Positions 8,824-17,972 of a stretch of 64,000 nt of DNA are shown here, one piece after another; positions within the stretch are counted from its first letter, which is position 1, and the number at the start of each line of letters is the position of its first letter. The translations under genes were made by a program, and so were the position numbers. The stretch comes from Lagierella massiliensis (GTDB lineage Bacteria; Bacillota; Clostridia; Tissierellales; Peptoniphilaceae), in NCBI RefSeq assembly GCF_001407835.1, contig NZ_CYUO01000004.1, positions 542,771-606,770 on the forward strand, read 5' to 3'. The notes beneath the pieces are model-generated. The model was not told the DNA's origin, did no database searches, and was given only the letters and a program-made list of their open reading frames with translations.

Positions 8824-11370
8824 ATGAGACAAAGATATGAAAGATTAAAACAAAAAAAATATTTTTTCTTCACATTGGCTTTTTTGATTCCATTTTTGAC
8901 TTTTATAATTACATATATTGCAAATGGATACTATCCCATTGGGAGGAATCAAATTTTAATAGTGGATGCATATCATCAATATTATCAATTTTTTCAGGTG
9001 TTGAGGGACAAGTTAATTAATGGTGGAGGTTTTTTCTATACTTTTTCCATGGGCCTGGGTTCTGACTTTTTAGGACTGATGGCATATTATTTGATGTCTC
9101 CATTCAATATATTTTTAATTGCAATTCCAGAAGATTTTGTAATTGTATTTTTTGAATTCCTTATTGCATTAAAAATTGGATTGGCGGGACTTAGTTTTAG
9201 CGTCTTTCTTTATTCCATTTACAATAAGAAGGACTATTCATTGGTTGTGTTCTCTCTAATCTACTCACTAAGTGGATTTATATGTGGATACTACTGGAAT
9301 ATAATGTGGCTTGATGTAATAATTTTATTTCCACTTACAATTCTTGGAATTAAGAAAGTAGTTTTTTCAAACTCATATAAATTTTATTTTTTCAGCTTGC
9401 TTGGCTGTTTTATTTGTAATTATTACATGTCTATATTTGTAGTTGTAGCGATTATTTTATTTTATTTTGGCTACAGCTTTGTCAACAGATTAAATATTAG
9501 AGATTTTTTAAAAAAAGGATTTAAAACTCTTTATTATTCGGTTGCTGCTGCACTTTGTTCTGCATTCATACTTGTGCCCACTGCAATTGGACTAAGCCGA
9601 GTTTATAAAACTCCAGCTGCCTTCAATGAAAAAGTTAAACTTATAAATGATTTTAGGGATTTGATGGCAAATGGACTTGCCTTTAACTCATCGACAGTTA
9701 GAGATGGTCTTCCAAATATTTACAGTGGTCTTATTATAATATTTTTTATTTTTGTATATATTTTTGTAAAGGGCATCTCCAAGAGGGAAAAGTTAATTAG
9801 TATGCTTTTTATTCTCTTTTTATATCTTAGTACCAATGTCAATGTGCTTGACTATATTTGGCATGGATTTAGATATTCAAATATGCTTCCTTCAAGATTT
9901 ACATTTATACTCTCTTTTATGATAGGTATAATTTGTTATAAAACTTATGAGAACTTAGAGACTACCAGCATAAAAAGGATATTACCTTTTGCAGTGCTAT
10001 CTTTATTTATAATTTATTTTGTTGGTCAGGAAAGGGACTGGGAGATTACAGTTGCTAACCTATTTTTGATGTTTGCATATGTTATATGTACCTTTTTAAT
10101 AATCAGAGAGGAAAACTTTGGAAGGAATATATTTTGCATTTTGCTTTCCATAGAACTTGTAGTTAATGGATGCTTTGGACTTTACTCAGGTGGAAGTACG
10201 GATTATTATGACTTTATAAAGGGCAAAGATGAGATTAAAATATTGCAGTCAGAAATAGACCACACGGAATTTAAAAGACAGGAGTCTATGGATCGATTTA
10301 CGTTCAATGACCCAGCACTTTATGGTTACAATGGATTATCATTATTTTCGTCAACACTCGATAAAAGGGTTTCAACATTTTTAGAAAAGATGGGACATAG
10401 TACAAGTCCAATTGGAAATAGAATTTACTACAATTACACTACGCCTGTTATAAATGGATTTTTAAATATTGGATATCTATATGAAAGAGATGACAAAGTC
10501 GATGTGTTTGGTTTTAAGGAGATTTCAAGTTGGGGTAATGTCAGGCTCTTAGAAAATGAGTACTGTCTTCCACTGGCATTTGAACCTAAAGGGGACATAT
10601 CTAAAGATAATTTTAAATATGATAATATTGAAAATCAAGAAGAGCTTTTTAAGCTAATTACAGGAGTGGATAAAAACATTTTTAAGGAAGTCAAAAGGGT
10701 TTCAGAGTCTGGTAATGGATTAAAGATAAGAGATTCTCTTGAAGATAAAATATTTTTTGATACCACTGAAGATACTGCAACTCTAACCCTTGAATATGAA
10801 GTGCCAGATGACGGATACTATTATTTTGACTCCGATAGCGTTGGTGATGACAAGTTTACTGTAGAATATTATGAAGAAAAAACTTCCTTTGATATTCGAA
10901 ATAAGAATATAGTTGGAGGCCTTTACTTCAACAAGGGAGACATCTTTAAGGTAAAGGTTGATATTGGAAGTGAAGATAAGGACAGTTTTTTATTTAGAGT
11001 GTTTAAGCTTGATGAGGGAAATTTTGTTAAAGGCTTTGAAAATGTTATGGCAAATGGTGCAAAGAATGTGAATATTCATAAAGAAAAAGTAAGTTTTGAA
11101 ATAGAAAGTGACAGCGGAGAAATACTTACATCAATTCCATATAACGAAGGATGGAAGGCATATGTTAATGGCAAGGCTGCTAAAACAGATGATTTCTATG
11201 GAAGCTTCTTGAAGATAAAGGGTGTTAGTGGACAAAATCATGTTGAGTTAAAATATACTCCATCAGGATTTTTAATTGGACTTTTAGTTTCTTTGCTAAT
11301 GGCTACTGTTCTGGCATTTACAAACAAAGAGAAGTTAAAGAATATAAGAAAGGGAAGAAGATGGAAATAA
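8824..11370 (+). CDS. YfhO-family polytopic membrane protein
   Basis: An 848-residue protein with a dozen or more hydrophobic segments in the first ~470 residues, then a large extracytoplasmic domain and a final transmembrane helix near 815-835 (GFLIGLLVSLLMATVLAF). The layout, early aromatic-rich loop (YHQYYQFFQVLRDKL) and C-terminal region (IPYNEGWKAYVNGK) match the YfhO family (PF09586). Members are GT-C-like membrane proteins linked to glycosylation of lipoteichoic acid or other wall polymers. The ribosome binding site GAGGGGGAG precedes the ATG. It overlaps the next gene by 10 bases, forming a three-gene operon with a GNAT-like transferase and a PIG-L deacetylase, which suggests joint modification of a surface glycan. 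The exact sugar donor and acceptor cannot be told. Confidence 0.85.
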   Translation: MRQRYERLKQKKYFFFTLAFLIPFLTFIITYIANGYYPIGRNQILIVDAYHQYYQFFQVLRDKLINGGGFFYTFSMGLGSDFLGLMAYYLMSPFNIFLIAIPEDFVIVFFEFLIALKIGLAGLSFSVFLYSIYNKKDYSLVVFSLIYSLSGFICGYYWNIMWLDVIILFPLTILGIKKVVFSNSYKFYFFSLLGCFICNYYMSIFVVVAIILFYFGYSFVNRLNIRDFLKKGFKTLYYSVAAALCSAFILVPTAIGLSRVYKTPAAFNEKVKLINDFRDLMANGLAFNSSTVRDGLPNIYSGLIIIFFIFVYIFVKGISKREKLISMLFILFLYLSTNVNVLDYIWHGFRYSNMLPSRFTFILSFMIGIICYKTYENLETTSIKRILPFAVLSLFIIYFVGQERDWEITVANLFLMFAYVICTFLIIREENFGRNIFCILLSIELVVNGCFGLYSGGSTDYYDFIKGKDEIKILQSEIDHTEFKRQESMDRFTFNDPALYGYNGLSLFSSTLDKRVSTFLEKMGHSTSPIGNRIYYNYTTPVINGFLNIGYLYERDDKVDVFGFKEISSWGNVRLLENEYCLPLAFEPKGDISKDNFKYDNIENQEELFKLITGVDKNIFKEVKRVSESGNGLKIRDSLEDKIFFDTTEDTATLTLEYEVPDDGYYYFDSDSVGDDKFTVEYYEEKTSFDIRNKNIVGGLYFNKGDIFKVKVDIGSEDKDSFLFRVFKLDEGNFVKGFENVMANGAKNVNIHKEKVSFEIESDSGEILTSIPYNEGWKAYVNGKAAKTDDFYGSFLKIKGVSGQNHVELKYTPSGFLIGLLVSLLMATVLAFTNKEKLKNIRKGRRWK

Positions 11371-12431
11371 AAAGGATTAAAACTTTAGAAGATTTTAAAA
11401 AATATATTCCTGACATTGAAAAGCTTTGGGAAAGTACAAGGGAAAAAATAGTTTTTTTATCCCCAATATTTTTAAGGGAATATGTAAAAGCAAATGAAGG
11501 TGAAAATCTTCTCTATTTATTGATGTACGAAAATAACAATCCAATACTTCTTGCCCCTTTTGAAATAAGAAAAAGGAAAGTTGCGCTTTCTAAATGGACA
11601 GAATTACAATTTGGTCTTGAAGGAGATTTTAAAAATATACTTTTAGGAGACTCTGTTGTAAATTACGACACGGCAATTAAAAATCTTTTTAAATACATTG
11701 AAAAGCTTTCAGTTGACCGAGTTGTCTTGGATAATATTTTGCCCCAAACAAATCTGAGTAAATATATTTTAAAAAATCAAAAGCTAAATGGACACTTCAG
11801 TCAACAAAATATGGTTCCAACTTTAAAGTTTGATGAATATGAAAACTTTGATGAATTTAATAAAACTTTTCCTTCCAATACAAGGAAGTATAAAAACAAG
11901 ATTTTGAGAGAAAAAAATATAGAGTTTGAAGTTGTGGATAATATGAATGAAAAACTTTACAATGAGATTAAAAAAATTCATATTGAAGAAAAGAAGTTTT
12001 TAAAATCCCTTGGACGTAGCGAAAGATATTCCCTATATGAGGATGAGAAGAGAGAAGAGTTTATAAAAAATGTTCAGATAGGTTCAAATTTAGTTAAGAA
12101 TTTTATCATCCGTGATATTGATAAGAACAAAGTTATAGCCTATAGAAATTGCTATGTAAATGGAGATGAGCTTGTGTCATGGAATACAGGATATGACCCA
12201 GACTACAGAGAGTATAGACTTAACAATGCACTATTCTATTTTATATTTGAAGATTTATTTAAAGGTAATGGGTTTAAAAAATTTAACTTCGGCGTGGGAG
12301 GATATGCTTGGAAGTTTGGATATGCAAATTCATTTACAAATATATACATTTTAGACTTATTTCTTTCGGATAAGGGAAAGAAGATAAAGAAAATGATTGG
12401 CTTTAAAAAAGCCTTGGAGGAATTAAAATAA
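11361..12431 (+). CDS. GNAT-superfamily (BioF2/CelD-like) acyltransferase
   Basis: A 356-residue soluble protein. The pattern FNKTFPSNTRKYKNKILREKN followed by a C-terminal half with YRNCYVNGDELVSW...GYDPDYREYRLNNALFY and FNFGVGGYAWKFGYA is typical of BioF2-like/CelD GNAT proteins (PF13480) found in polysaccharide clusters. No membrane segment is present. The ATG lies inside the last codons of the YfhO gene with AGGGAAG upstream, and the stop is directly followed by the next ATG, so the three genes are translationally coupled. Inferred role: acylation of a surface polysaccharide precursor or glycolipid. Family assignment is fairly sure; substrate is unknown. Confidence 0.7.
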   Translation: MEIKRIKTLEDFKKYIPDIEKLWESTREKIVFLSPIFLREYVKANEGENLLYLLMYENNNPILLAPFEIRKRKVALSKWTELQFGLEGDFKNILLGDSVVNYDTAIKNLFKYIEKLSVDRVVLDNILPQTNLSKYILKNQKLNGHFSQQNMVPTLKFDEYENFDEFNKTFPSNTRKYKNKILREKNIEFEVVDNMNEKLYNEIKKIHIEEKKFLKSLGRSERYSLYEDEKREEFIKNVQIGSNLVKNFIIRDIDKNKVIAYRNCYVNGDELVSWNTGYDPDYREYRLNNALFYFIFEDLFKGNGFKKFNFGVGGYAWKFGYANSFTNIYILDLFLSDKGKKIKKMIGFKKALEELK

Positions 12432-13289
12432 ATGTGGAAAGATACTCTTGCAGAAATTTTATACTATCCCATAAAATGGTTTAATATTTTTAATATTAAG
12501 AAGATGTACGGAAGAAAAAGTTTTGAAAATCTAAAGGAGATAGAAATACCCTTAGGCGAGACTTTGGTTATATCTCCCCATGTAGATGACGAAACTATTG
12601 GATTGGGTGGATTATTATTAAGAAACAGAACTAACAATGATAAAGTTGATCTTATTTACCTTACGGACTCCTCAGGGTCGAAACCGATAAAAGGAGTTGA
12701 CATAAAGGCAGAGAGAAAAGCCGAGGCAGAGGTTTTGGTAGAGACCCTTGGTATAAGGTCATTAAAAATATTTGACGCTGAAAATAACAACGTAAACAAA
12801 TATACTTCACAGACAGCAAAGGAACTGGAAGATTATCTAAGGGATAAAAAATATGAAAATGTCTTTATAGTAACTCCATATGACTCCCACTACGAACATA
12901 GATGGTGCAATTATGTGTTTAGAAAGGCATTGGAAGATTTACATTTGGACTTTAATATTTATCAATATGAAGTTAGCAGTTTTCTTCCAGACCACCTTGT
13001 AAATTCTTATTTTAAAATTAATGAGAAGGAAAAAGAAAAACTTTTTAAGATCTTTAAGAGTCAAAAGGTGGGAATGGACTTTGATATTTTTCTACAGTTA
13101 GAAAAGTATAAAGGAAGGGCATTTAAAGAAAAGTCATATGTTGAATTATTTTCCAATATGAGTACAGCTGAATATAAAGCAATGATGGATGAAATTAACG
13201 ACAAAAAGATTCAAAAACTTTTACCAAGAAGGATTGCAAACCATAGAACTTTTTATAAGGTGCTTAGAGATAACAGGGAAATAAAATAA
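12432..13289 (+). CDS. PIG-L family LmbE-like deacetylase
   Basis: A 285-residue protein with the family's zinc motif near residue 50 (VISPHVDDETIGLGG, the PHxDDExxG signature of PF02585). A second conserved part, VTPYDSHYEHRWCNY, likely supplies the later His ligand. PIG-L proteins are zinc N-deacetylases acting on GlcNAc-containing or related substrates. No signal peptide is visible, so it should act in the cytoplasm. It starts immediately after the acyltransferase stop and ends the YfhO operon at a bidirectional terminator. Given its neighbours, deacetylation of an amino-sugar in a surface glycan precursor is the best inference; thiol-cofactor synthesis (bacillithiol-like) is an alternative not supported by context. 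Confidence 0.85.
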   Translation: MWKDTLAEILYYPIKWFNIFNIKKMYGRKSFENLKEIEIPLGETLVISPHVDDETIGLGGLLLRNRTNNDKVDLIYLTDSSGSKPIKGVDIKAERKAEAEVLVETLGIRSLKIFDAENNNVNKYTSQTAKELEDYLRDKKYENVFIVTPYDSHYEHRWCNYVFRKALEDLHLDFNIYQYEVSSFLPDHLVNSYFKINEKEKEKLFKIFKSQKVGMDFDIFLQLEKYKGRAFKEKSYVELFSNMSTAEYKAMMDEINDKKIQKLLPRRIANHRTFYKVLRDNREIK

Positions 13290-13332
13290 AAAATAGTCAA
13301 GACTCATACTTTGTCGAGTGCTTGACTATTTT
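13290..13332. terminator. Bidirectional terminator between convergent genes
   Basis: AAAATAGTCAAG (13290-13301) pairs perfectly with CTTGACTATTTT (13321-13332), giving A- and T-rich flanks in both directions. The minus-strand gene's stop codon (13326-13328) and last codons lie inside the right arm. Confidence 0.9.
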
Positions 13333-14987
13333 AAATTAATTTCTAAGTTGATATGCTTTTCTAATCCAGAAGTCTTGATGTAGATAACTTCTGTCTTTTG
13401 TCCCTTGTCATATGACTTTGAGTAATACATATCTTTTTTTAGGTCCATCTTCTCTTCACAAAGAACTGTTCCTATTTTTTCACCAGCTCTAAATAGCTCT
13501 ACAGAATTTCCGCCATTTGAAGGGATAGGTTTAATTTCCGGGGCCAAGTGGAAGTAGAGTTCGTAGGTTTTTTCTTTGTCGTCCTTTGGAAAGATAGAGG
13601 TCTTAACGTCTATTTTTGTTAAGTCATCATTAAAATCTATTTCTCTATATACTTCTGCCTTTTGAGATCTTTTTGAAATAGAAGCCATTTTATTTTCGCC
13701 AAGATTTAGCATTTCGCCATTTAATATACTTGGAGAGATGTCTTCTTCACCGTCTATCACAACGCTATTATGAGCGGGATAAGTTCTAACATATTGAGTT
13801 TTAGGGTTTTCCCAGTCATAACCATACTTTCCTACTTCTGTAAAAATATTTCCGTTTTTATATAGCCAAAAGGACAGGTCGTGGTCGTGATGATGATAGG
13901 ACAAATAAGAAGGACCTATAAAAGCGAGATAGTTTTCGCCATTTTTATAAATATCATAGCCAGAGTTTAAAAATCTATTCCTATTGTTGTTACTATTTTT
14001 AATATCGGAAATTTGATAAAAATCTTTTAAGTCAATCTTTAAAGACGCAGTGTCACCGATATTTGGCAAATATCCATTTGGCAAAATAATTGCTTTTGAA
14101 TAGTTAATGCTCTTTTCATAAATATCTAAAATCTCATCATACTTAGTAAAGTCTTTACTCTGCACAGAATTGAAAAAGTCGTTCAATATGTAGAGCATCT
14201 CAAAATGATACTCTGGAGAATTTTCCAAATGGACCCCTTCACTTGAAAAAGAATTTAAGAAATACTCTTGTAGCCTTTTAGTGGAAGCTGAAACAAGTGT
14301 AGGTTTTGCAAAGGCCTTTCCGTAGAAGTATAGTGAAAGGTCTTGAAACATTCCATGATTATTAAAACCAGAGTACATTTCAGTATTTAATTTACCTGCA
14401 GTAAACTCTAAGTTGTCTCGAATGAGTTTTAATTGGTCTTCATCCAAAAAGTTTTTTGCGACCTTATAAAATCTAACAGTATTAATTTGCCTTTGCGCTG
14501 TGGCTTCGTCATGCCATGGCATATTATCAACTGGATCAAAGTCATAGGGACATTGTTCATAAAAATCTTTTAAGTAAGCAAACCCTTTTTTCAAATACTC
14601 TATATTTTCTGTTTGATTGTAAGAATTTATTAAATCATTTAACATAAAAAATGAATAAAGATATCTTTGGTCTGATCTATTTTTATCCTTAAACTCATTC
14701 ATGTCGCCATTATATGTCCAATAATTATTTTTCTTTGAAGGTATTGATATTTTATTGTTTAAAAGATTATCTGATTCTTTCAAATAGTTTTTTGAAAAAG
14801 TTTCCCGTCTTAAACCCTTTTCTTTTATATAGATAGGCTTACTGATATATTCTTTTTGAAAAAATCTTGGAACGCCAAATGGAGCTGCAAGTGCTATGAA
14901 AATAACAGTGATTATTGACAGGACTATGAGAATCAAATTAATATTTTTTCTATTTTTTCGAAGTATCAAGTTATTCTCCTTTGTCAA
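13326..14987 (-). CDS. Membrane-anchored heparinase II/III-like polysaccharide lyase
   Basis: A 553-residue protein with an N-terminal membrane helix at ~17-37 (INLILIVLSIITVIFIALAA) that is not followed by a clear cleavage site, so it is probably a signal anchor with the enzyme outside. Residues ~100-320 fit an alpha-barrel (NNHGMFQDLSLYFYG, ENSPEYHFEML). The beta-sandwich domain begins with the His-rich YLSYHHHDHDLSFWLYKNG, typical of heparinase II/III domains (PF07940). Such lyases cut uronic-acid polysaccharides by beta-elimination. It is convergent with the YfhO operon and divergent from the purine salvage operon; its promoter shares a sequence element with that operon. Substrate could be host glycosaminoglycan or the cell's own glycan; the sequence does not decide. 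Confidence 0.8.
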   Translation of the reverse strand: MTKENNLILRKNRKNINLILIVLSIITVIFIALAAPFGVPRFFQKEYISKPIYIKEKGLRRETFSKNYLKESDNLLNNKISIPSKKNNYWTYNGDMNEFKDKNRSDQRYLYSFFMLNDLINSYNQTENIEYLKKGFAYLKDFYEQCPYDFDPVDNMPWHDEATAQRQINTVRFYKVAKNFLDEDQLKLIRDNLEFTAGKLNTEMYSGFNNHGMFQDLSLYFYGKAFAKPTLVSASTKRLQEYFLNSFSSEGVHLENSPEYHFEMLYILNDFFNSVQSKDFTKYDEILDIYEKSINYSKAIILPNGYLPNIGDTASLKIDLKDFYQISDIKNSNNNRNRFLNSGYDIYKNGENYLAFIGPSYLSYHHHDHDLSFWLYKNGNIFTEVGKYGYDWENPKTQYVRTYPAHNSVVIDGEEDISPSILNGEMLNLGENKMASISKRSQKAEVYREIDFNDDLTKIDVKTSIFPKDDKEKTYELYFHLAPEIKPIPSNGGNSVELFRAGEKIGTVLCEEKMDLKKDMYYSKSYDKGQKTEVIYIKTSGLEKHINLEINLK

Positions 14988-14997
14988 ATCTTATTTT

Positions 14998-15134
14998 ATT
15001 ATAATATGTAATGTAAAATTAATAAAGTGTTGAAATATGAACAAAAGAGAAAAAAGAACTTTAATTGGGTATAAATTTAAAAAGAAAGCAGAAACAATTA
15101 ATGATTTTATTTTACATTACTCTTGTTATATAAT
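14998..15134. promoter_or_regulatory. Divergent promoters with shared TTTACATTAC element
   Basis: The 169-base gap holds two outward promoters of the same build: minus-strand TATAAT at 14998-15003 with TTTATT at 15021-15026, and plus-strand TATAAT at 15129-15134 with TTTATT at 15106-15111, each with 17-base spacing. Within both spacers lies the 12-mer ATTTTACATTAC, found as GTAATGTAAAAT at 15008-15019 and ATTTTACATTAC at 15109-15120. A further TAATGTAA half-site is at 15131-15138. The placement suggests a common repressor site; the regulator is unknown. Confidence 0.55.
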
Positions 15135-15156
15135 GTAATAAAGAACGGAGGTAAAA

Positions 15157-15990
15157 ATGACAAAAGCATATGATAGAGTACAAAAATGTTACGAAAGTTT
15201 AAAAGACGAGATTCCATTTGAGCCGAAACTTGCTTTAATATTGGGATCGGGGCTTGGAGACTTTGCAAGTGATTTAGAAATAGAAGGAACTATAAACTAT
15301 GCAGACATCAAAGACTTTCCAAAGTCAACTGTAATGGGACATAAGGGGAGATTTGTGTTTGCTCATGTGAATGGACTTCCAACTGTAATAATGCAGGGAA
15401 GAGTTCACTTTTATGAAGGCTACAAGATGGAAGATGTTGTACTTCCTGTTAGGCTTATGAGAGAGATGGGGGCAAAGGTTTTATTTTTAACCAATGCAGC
15501 TGGAGGATGCAATAAGGATTTTGTTCCAGCAGATCTTATGATTATCAAGGACCACATAAGCAGTTTGGTTCCATCACCACTCATTGGAGAAAACGACGAT
15601 AGATGGGGAACAAGATTTCCAGATATGTCCCATGTCTACGACCCTGAACTGATAGATTTAATAAGAGAAGCGTCAAAGGAAGTTGGGCATGAGATGAAGG
15701 AAGGAGTTTATCTTCAAACTACAGGACCAAATTTTGAAACTCCAGCAGAGATAAAGCTTGCTCAAGTTGTAGGTGCTGACGCAGTTGGTATGTCCACCAC
15801 AGTTGAAGCTATGGTTGCAGTTCATATGGGAATGAGAGTTTGTGGAATATCTTTCATAAGTAACTTAGCTGCAGGAATGAGCGACAACCCACTTACCCAT
15901 GAAGAGGTAAATGAAAATGCAAAACTTGTGGCACCTAAGTTTAAAGAAATTGTAAAAGTTACCCTTGGAAAGATAAACGAGATAATTTAA
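15157..15990 (+). CDS. punA: Purine nucleoside phosphorylase, trimeric 6-oxopurine type
   Basis: A 277-residue protein of usual length for the PNP/MTAP family. Seen motifs: phosphate loop GSGLG at 30-34, TNAAGG, GPNFETPAE with Glu194, and SNLAAG with Asn236. In this family the Glu/Asn pair recognises 6-oxopurines such as inosine and guanosine, while MTA phosphorylases carry Asp residues in place of the Asn. So this enzyme should split inosine-type nucleosides to base plus ribose-1-phosphate. Its operon also encodes an adenosine-type deaminase (MtaD) and MtnA, so 5'-methylthioinosine or 5'-deoxyinosine are likely physiological substrates (inference). GGAGG ribosome binding site at 15147-15151. 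It is the first gene of the operon and overlaps the next start by one base. Confidence 0.9.
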   Translation: MTKAYDRVQKCYESLKDEIPFEPKLALILGSGLGDFASDLEIEGTINYADIKDFPKSTVMGHKGRFVFAHVNGLPTVIMQGRVHFYEGYKMEDVVLPVRLMREMGAKVLFLTNAAGGCNKDFVPADLMIIKDHISSLVPSPLIGENDDRWGTRFPDMSHVYDPELIDLIREASKEVGHEMKEGVYLQTTGPNFETPAEIKLAQVVGADAVGMSTTVEAMVAVHMGMRVCGISFISNLAAGMSDNPLTHEEVNENAKLVAPKFKEIVKVTLGKINEII

Positions 15991-16925
15991 TGAAGGCGCT
16001 ATACTTTAATGGAAAGTCTTTAGAATATTTAGAAGACTACGAAAAGCCAGTAAGAGGGGAAGACGAAGCCCTAATAAAAATTTTGTACGCTGGTATCTGT
16101 AACACTGACAGAGAGATAATGAAAGGATATAGACCAGACTTCAAAGGCGTACTTGGACACGAATTTGTTGGAGAAGTGGTGGAGTCGGATGATAAAACAC
16201 TTTTAGGAAAGATTGTCGTTGGTGAAATAAACCGTGGTTGTGGTCACTGTAAGTACTGTTTGAGAGGGGAAGAAAATCACTGTATTAACAGAAAGGTCCT
16301 TGGAATTAATGGCCATGACGGTGTGTTTACACAGTTTATAACTTGGAGGAATGACTTGCTTCATGTTGTAGAAAATAATCTTGATCCAAAGAAGGCACTT
16401 TTCACAGAACCACTGGCTGCAGCAGTTGAAATATGTGAGAGGGAAGATATAAAACCAACTTCAAGGGTCTTACTAATTGGTGACGGAAGATTATCTTTTA
16501 TGATTGGCCAGGTTATAGCACTAACTGGAGCGGACCTTACTGTACTTGGCAAACATCAAAACAAGTTAGATAACTTTAAAAGTTTTGCTAATGTTATAAT
16601 GGATACAGATGAAACTTTTGGAATAGTAATTGATGCAACAGGAAGTCCTTCGGGAATAGAAAGTGCATTAAAACTCGTTGAGAACAGAGGACGAATAATT
16701 GTTAAGTCCACCTACACAGAAAATGTAGAGCTTGACCTTTCTGAAATTGTAGTTAGGGAGATTGGAATAAAAGGTTCCAGATGTGGTCCTTTTAAACCTG
16801 CATTAAATTTATTGAAGAAGGGTTATGTGGAATTTCCCGATGTGGAATTTTTTGAACTAAAGGATTATGAAAAAGCTTTTTCATCTAAAAGCTTTAAAGT
16901 TGGATTTAAATTATGGGAGGATTAA
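15990..16925 (+). CDS. Zinc-dependent medium-chain alcohol dehydrogenase
   Basis: A 311-residue MDR-family protein, slightly shorter than the usual 340-350. Catalytic zinc ligands Cys37 (ICNTD) and His57-Glu58 (GHEF) are present, as are four structural zinc cysteines at 84, 87, 90 and 98. The cofactor-binding region near [15 protein letters not shown] has lost the textbook GxGxxG spacing. It is joined by TAATG overlaps to both the PNP gene and mtnA. In the known dihydroxyacetone phosphate shunt for MTA or 5'-deoxyadenosine, an alcohol dehydrogenase reduces the aldehyde released by an aldolase; this position in the operon makes that role attractive but unproven. No aldolase is in the window. 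Confidence 0.85.
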   Translation: MKALYFNGKSLEYLEDYEKPVRGEDEALIKILYAGICNTDREIMKGYRPDFKGVLGHEFVGEVVESDDKTLLGKIVVGEINRGCGHCKYCLRGEENHCINRKVLGINGHDGVFTQFITWRNDLLHVVENNLDPKKALFTEPLAAAVEICEREDIKPTSRVLLIGDGRLSFMIGQVIALTGADLTVLGKHQNKLDNFKSFANVIMDTDETFGIVIDATGSPSGIESALKLVENRGRIIVKSTYTENVELDLSEIVVREIGIKGSRCGPFKPALNLLKKGYVEFPDVEFFELKDYEKAFSSKSFKVGFKLWED

Positions 16926-17962
16926 TGAGACCTAATAATATTTATTTGAATGATGAAGACAAACTTATTATTCTGGATCAAACAAAACTTCCAGGAGAAG
17001 AAGTTTATATTGAATTAAACAAGCGTGAAGAGATTTACGATGCGATATTTTATTTAAAAGTTAGAGGAGCTCCAGCCATTGGAATATGTGGTGGATACGC
17101 TATGTATATTTTAGCAAAGGGCTATGATGATGACTTAAAAGCATTTAAAGAAGATTTTTTTAAAGACTCTGAGTATTTAAATTCTTCAAGACCAACTGCT
17201 GTAAATCTTTCTTGGGCACTAAAGAGAATGAATAAAGTAGTTGAAGAGTTTAATGGAGATTCAGCTGATGAATTAAGAAAAATTCTCAGAGAAGAGGCAA
17301 TAAAAATTCAAGATGAAGACATAGAAATGTGCAAGGCCATTTCAAGACATGGTCTGTCACTACTTGAAGATGGAATGGGATTACTTACCCATTGTAACGC
17401 AGGACCAATGGCAACGTCACTTTACGGAACAGCCTTGGGACCAATGATACTTGGCAAGGAAGAGGGAATGAACTTCCATGTATTTGCAGACGAGACAAGA
17501 CCGCTTTTGCAAGGTGCAAGACTTACAGCCTACGAATTACAAAAGGCAGGCCTTGACACAACACTTATATGTGACAACATGGCAAGCATCGTCATGAAGT
17601 CTGGCAAGGTTCAAGCAGTCCTTGTAGGTTGTGATAGAATTGCAGCAAATGGCGACGTGGCAAATAAGATTGGTACAAGTGGAGTTGCAATTCTTGCAAA
17701 ACATTACAACATTCCATTTTATGTACTTGGTCCTACCTCCACACTTGATTTAAATTGCAAGACGGGAGAGGACATTGAAATCGAGCTTAGACCTGAAGAA
17801 GAAATCAGTACTAAGTGGTATGAAAAGGCAATGGCACCAAAGGGTGTTAAAGCATATAATCCGGCTTTTGACGTAACTGATCACAGTTTAATCACTGCAA
17901 TCATTACAGAAAAAGGGATATGTAAACCTCCATATGAGGAGAGTTTAAAAAATTTATTATAG
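16925..17962 (+). CDS. mtnA: S-methyl-5-thioribose-1-phosphate isomerase
   Basis: A 345-residue protein of family length. It carries [17 protein letters not shown] with Cys157 and [10 protein letters not shown] with Asp237, matching the catalytic Cys/Asp pair of MtnA. It isomerises methylthioribose-1-phosphate (or 5-deoxyribose-1-phosphate) to the ribulose form in methylthioadenosine or 5'-deoxyadenosine salvage. The start at 16925 is chosen over the ATG at 16913 because GGGAGG at 16915-16920 lies between them with proper spacing, and because it gives the same TAATG overlap seen elsewhere in this operon. An eIF2B-alpha-like protein of other function is excluded by the catalytic residues. Confidence 0.93.
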   Translation: MRPNNIYLNDEDKLIILDQTKLPGEEVYIELNKREEIYDAIFYLKVRGAPAIGICGGYAMYILAKGYDDDLKAFKEDFFKDSEYLNSSRPTAVNLSWALKRMNKVVEEFNGDSADELRKILREEAIKIQDEDIEMCKAISRHGLSLLEDGMGLLTHCNAGPMATSLYGTALGPMILGKEEGMNFHVFADETRPLLQGARLTAYELQKAGLDTTLICDNMASIVMKSGKVQAVLVGCDRIAANGDVANKIGTSGVAILAKHYNIPFYVLGPTSTLDLNCKTGEDIEIELRPEEEISTKWYEKAMAPKGVKAYNPAFDVTDHSLITAIITEKGICKPPYEESLKNLL

Positions 17963-17972
17963 GGGGATAAAA

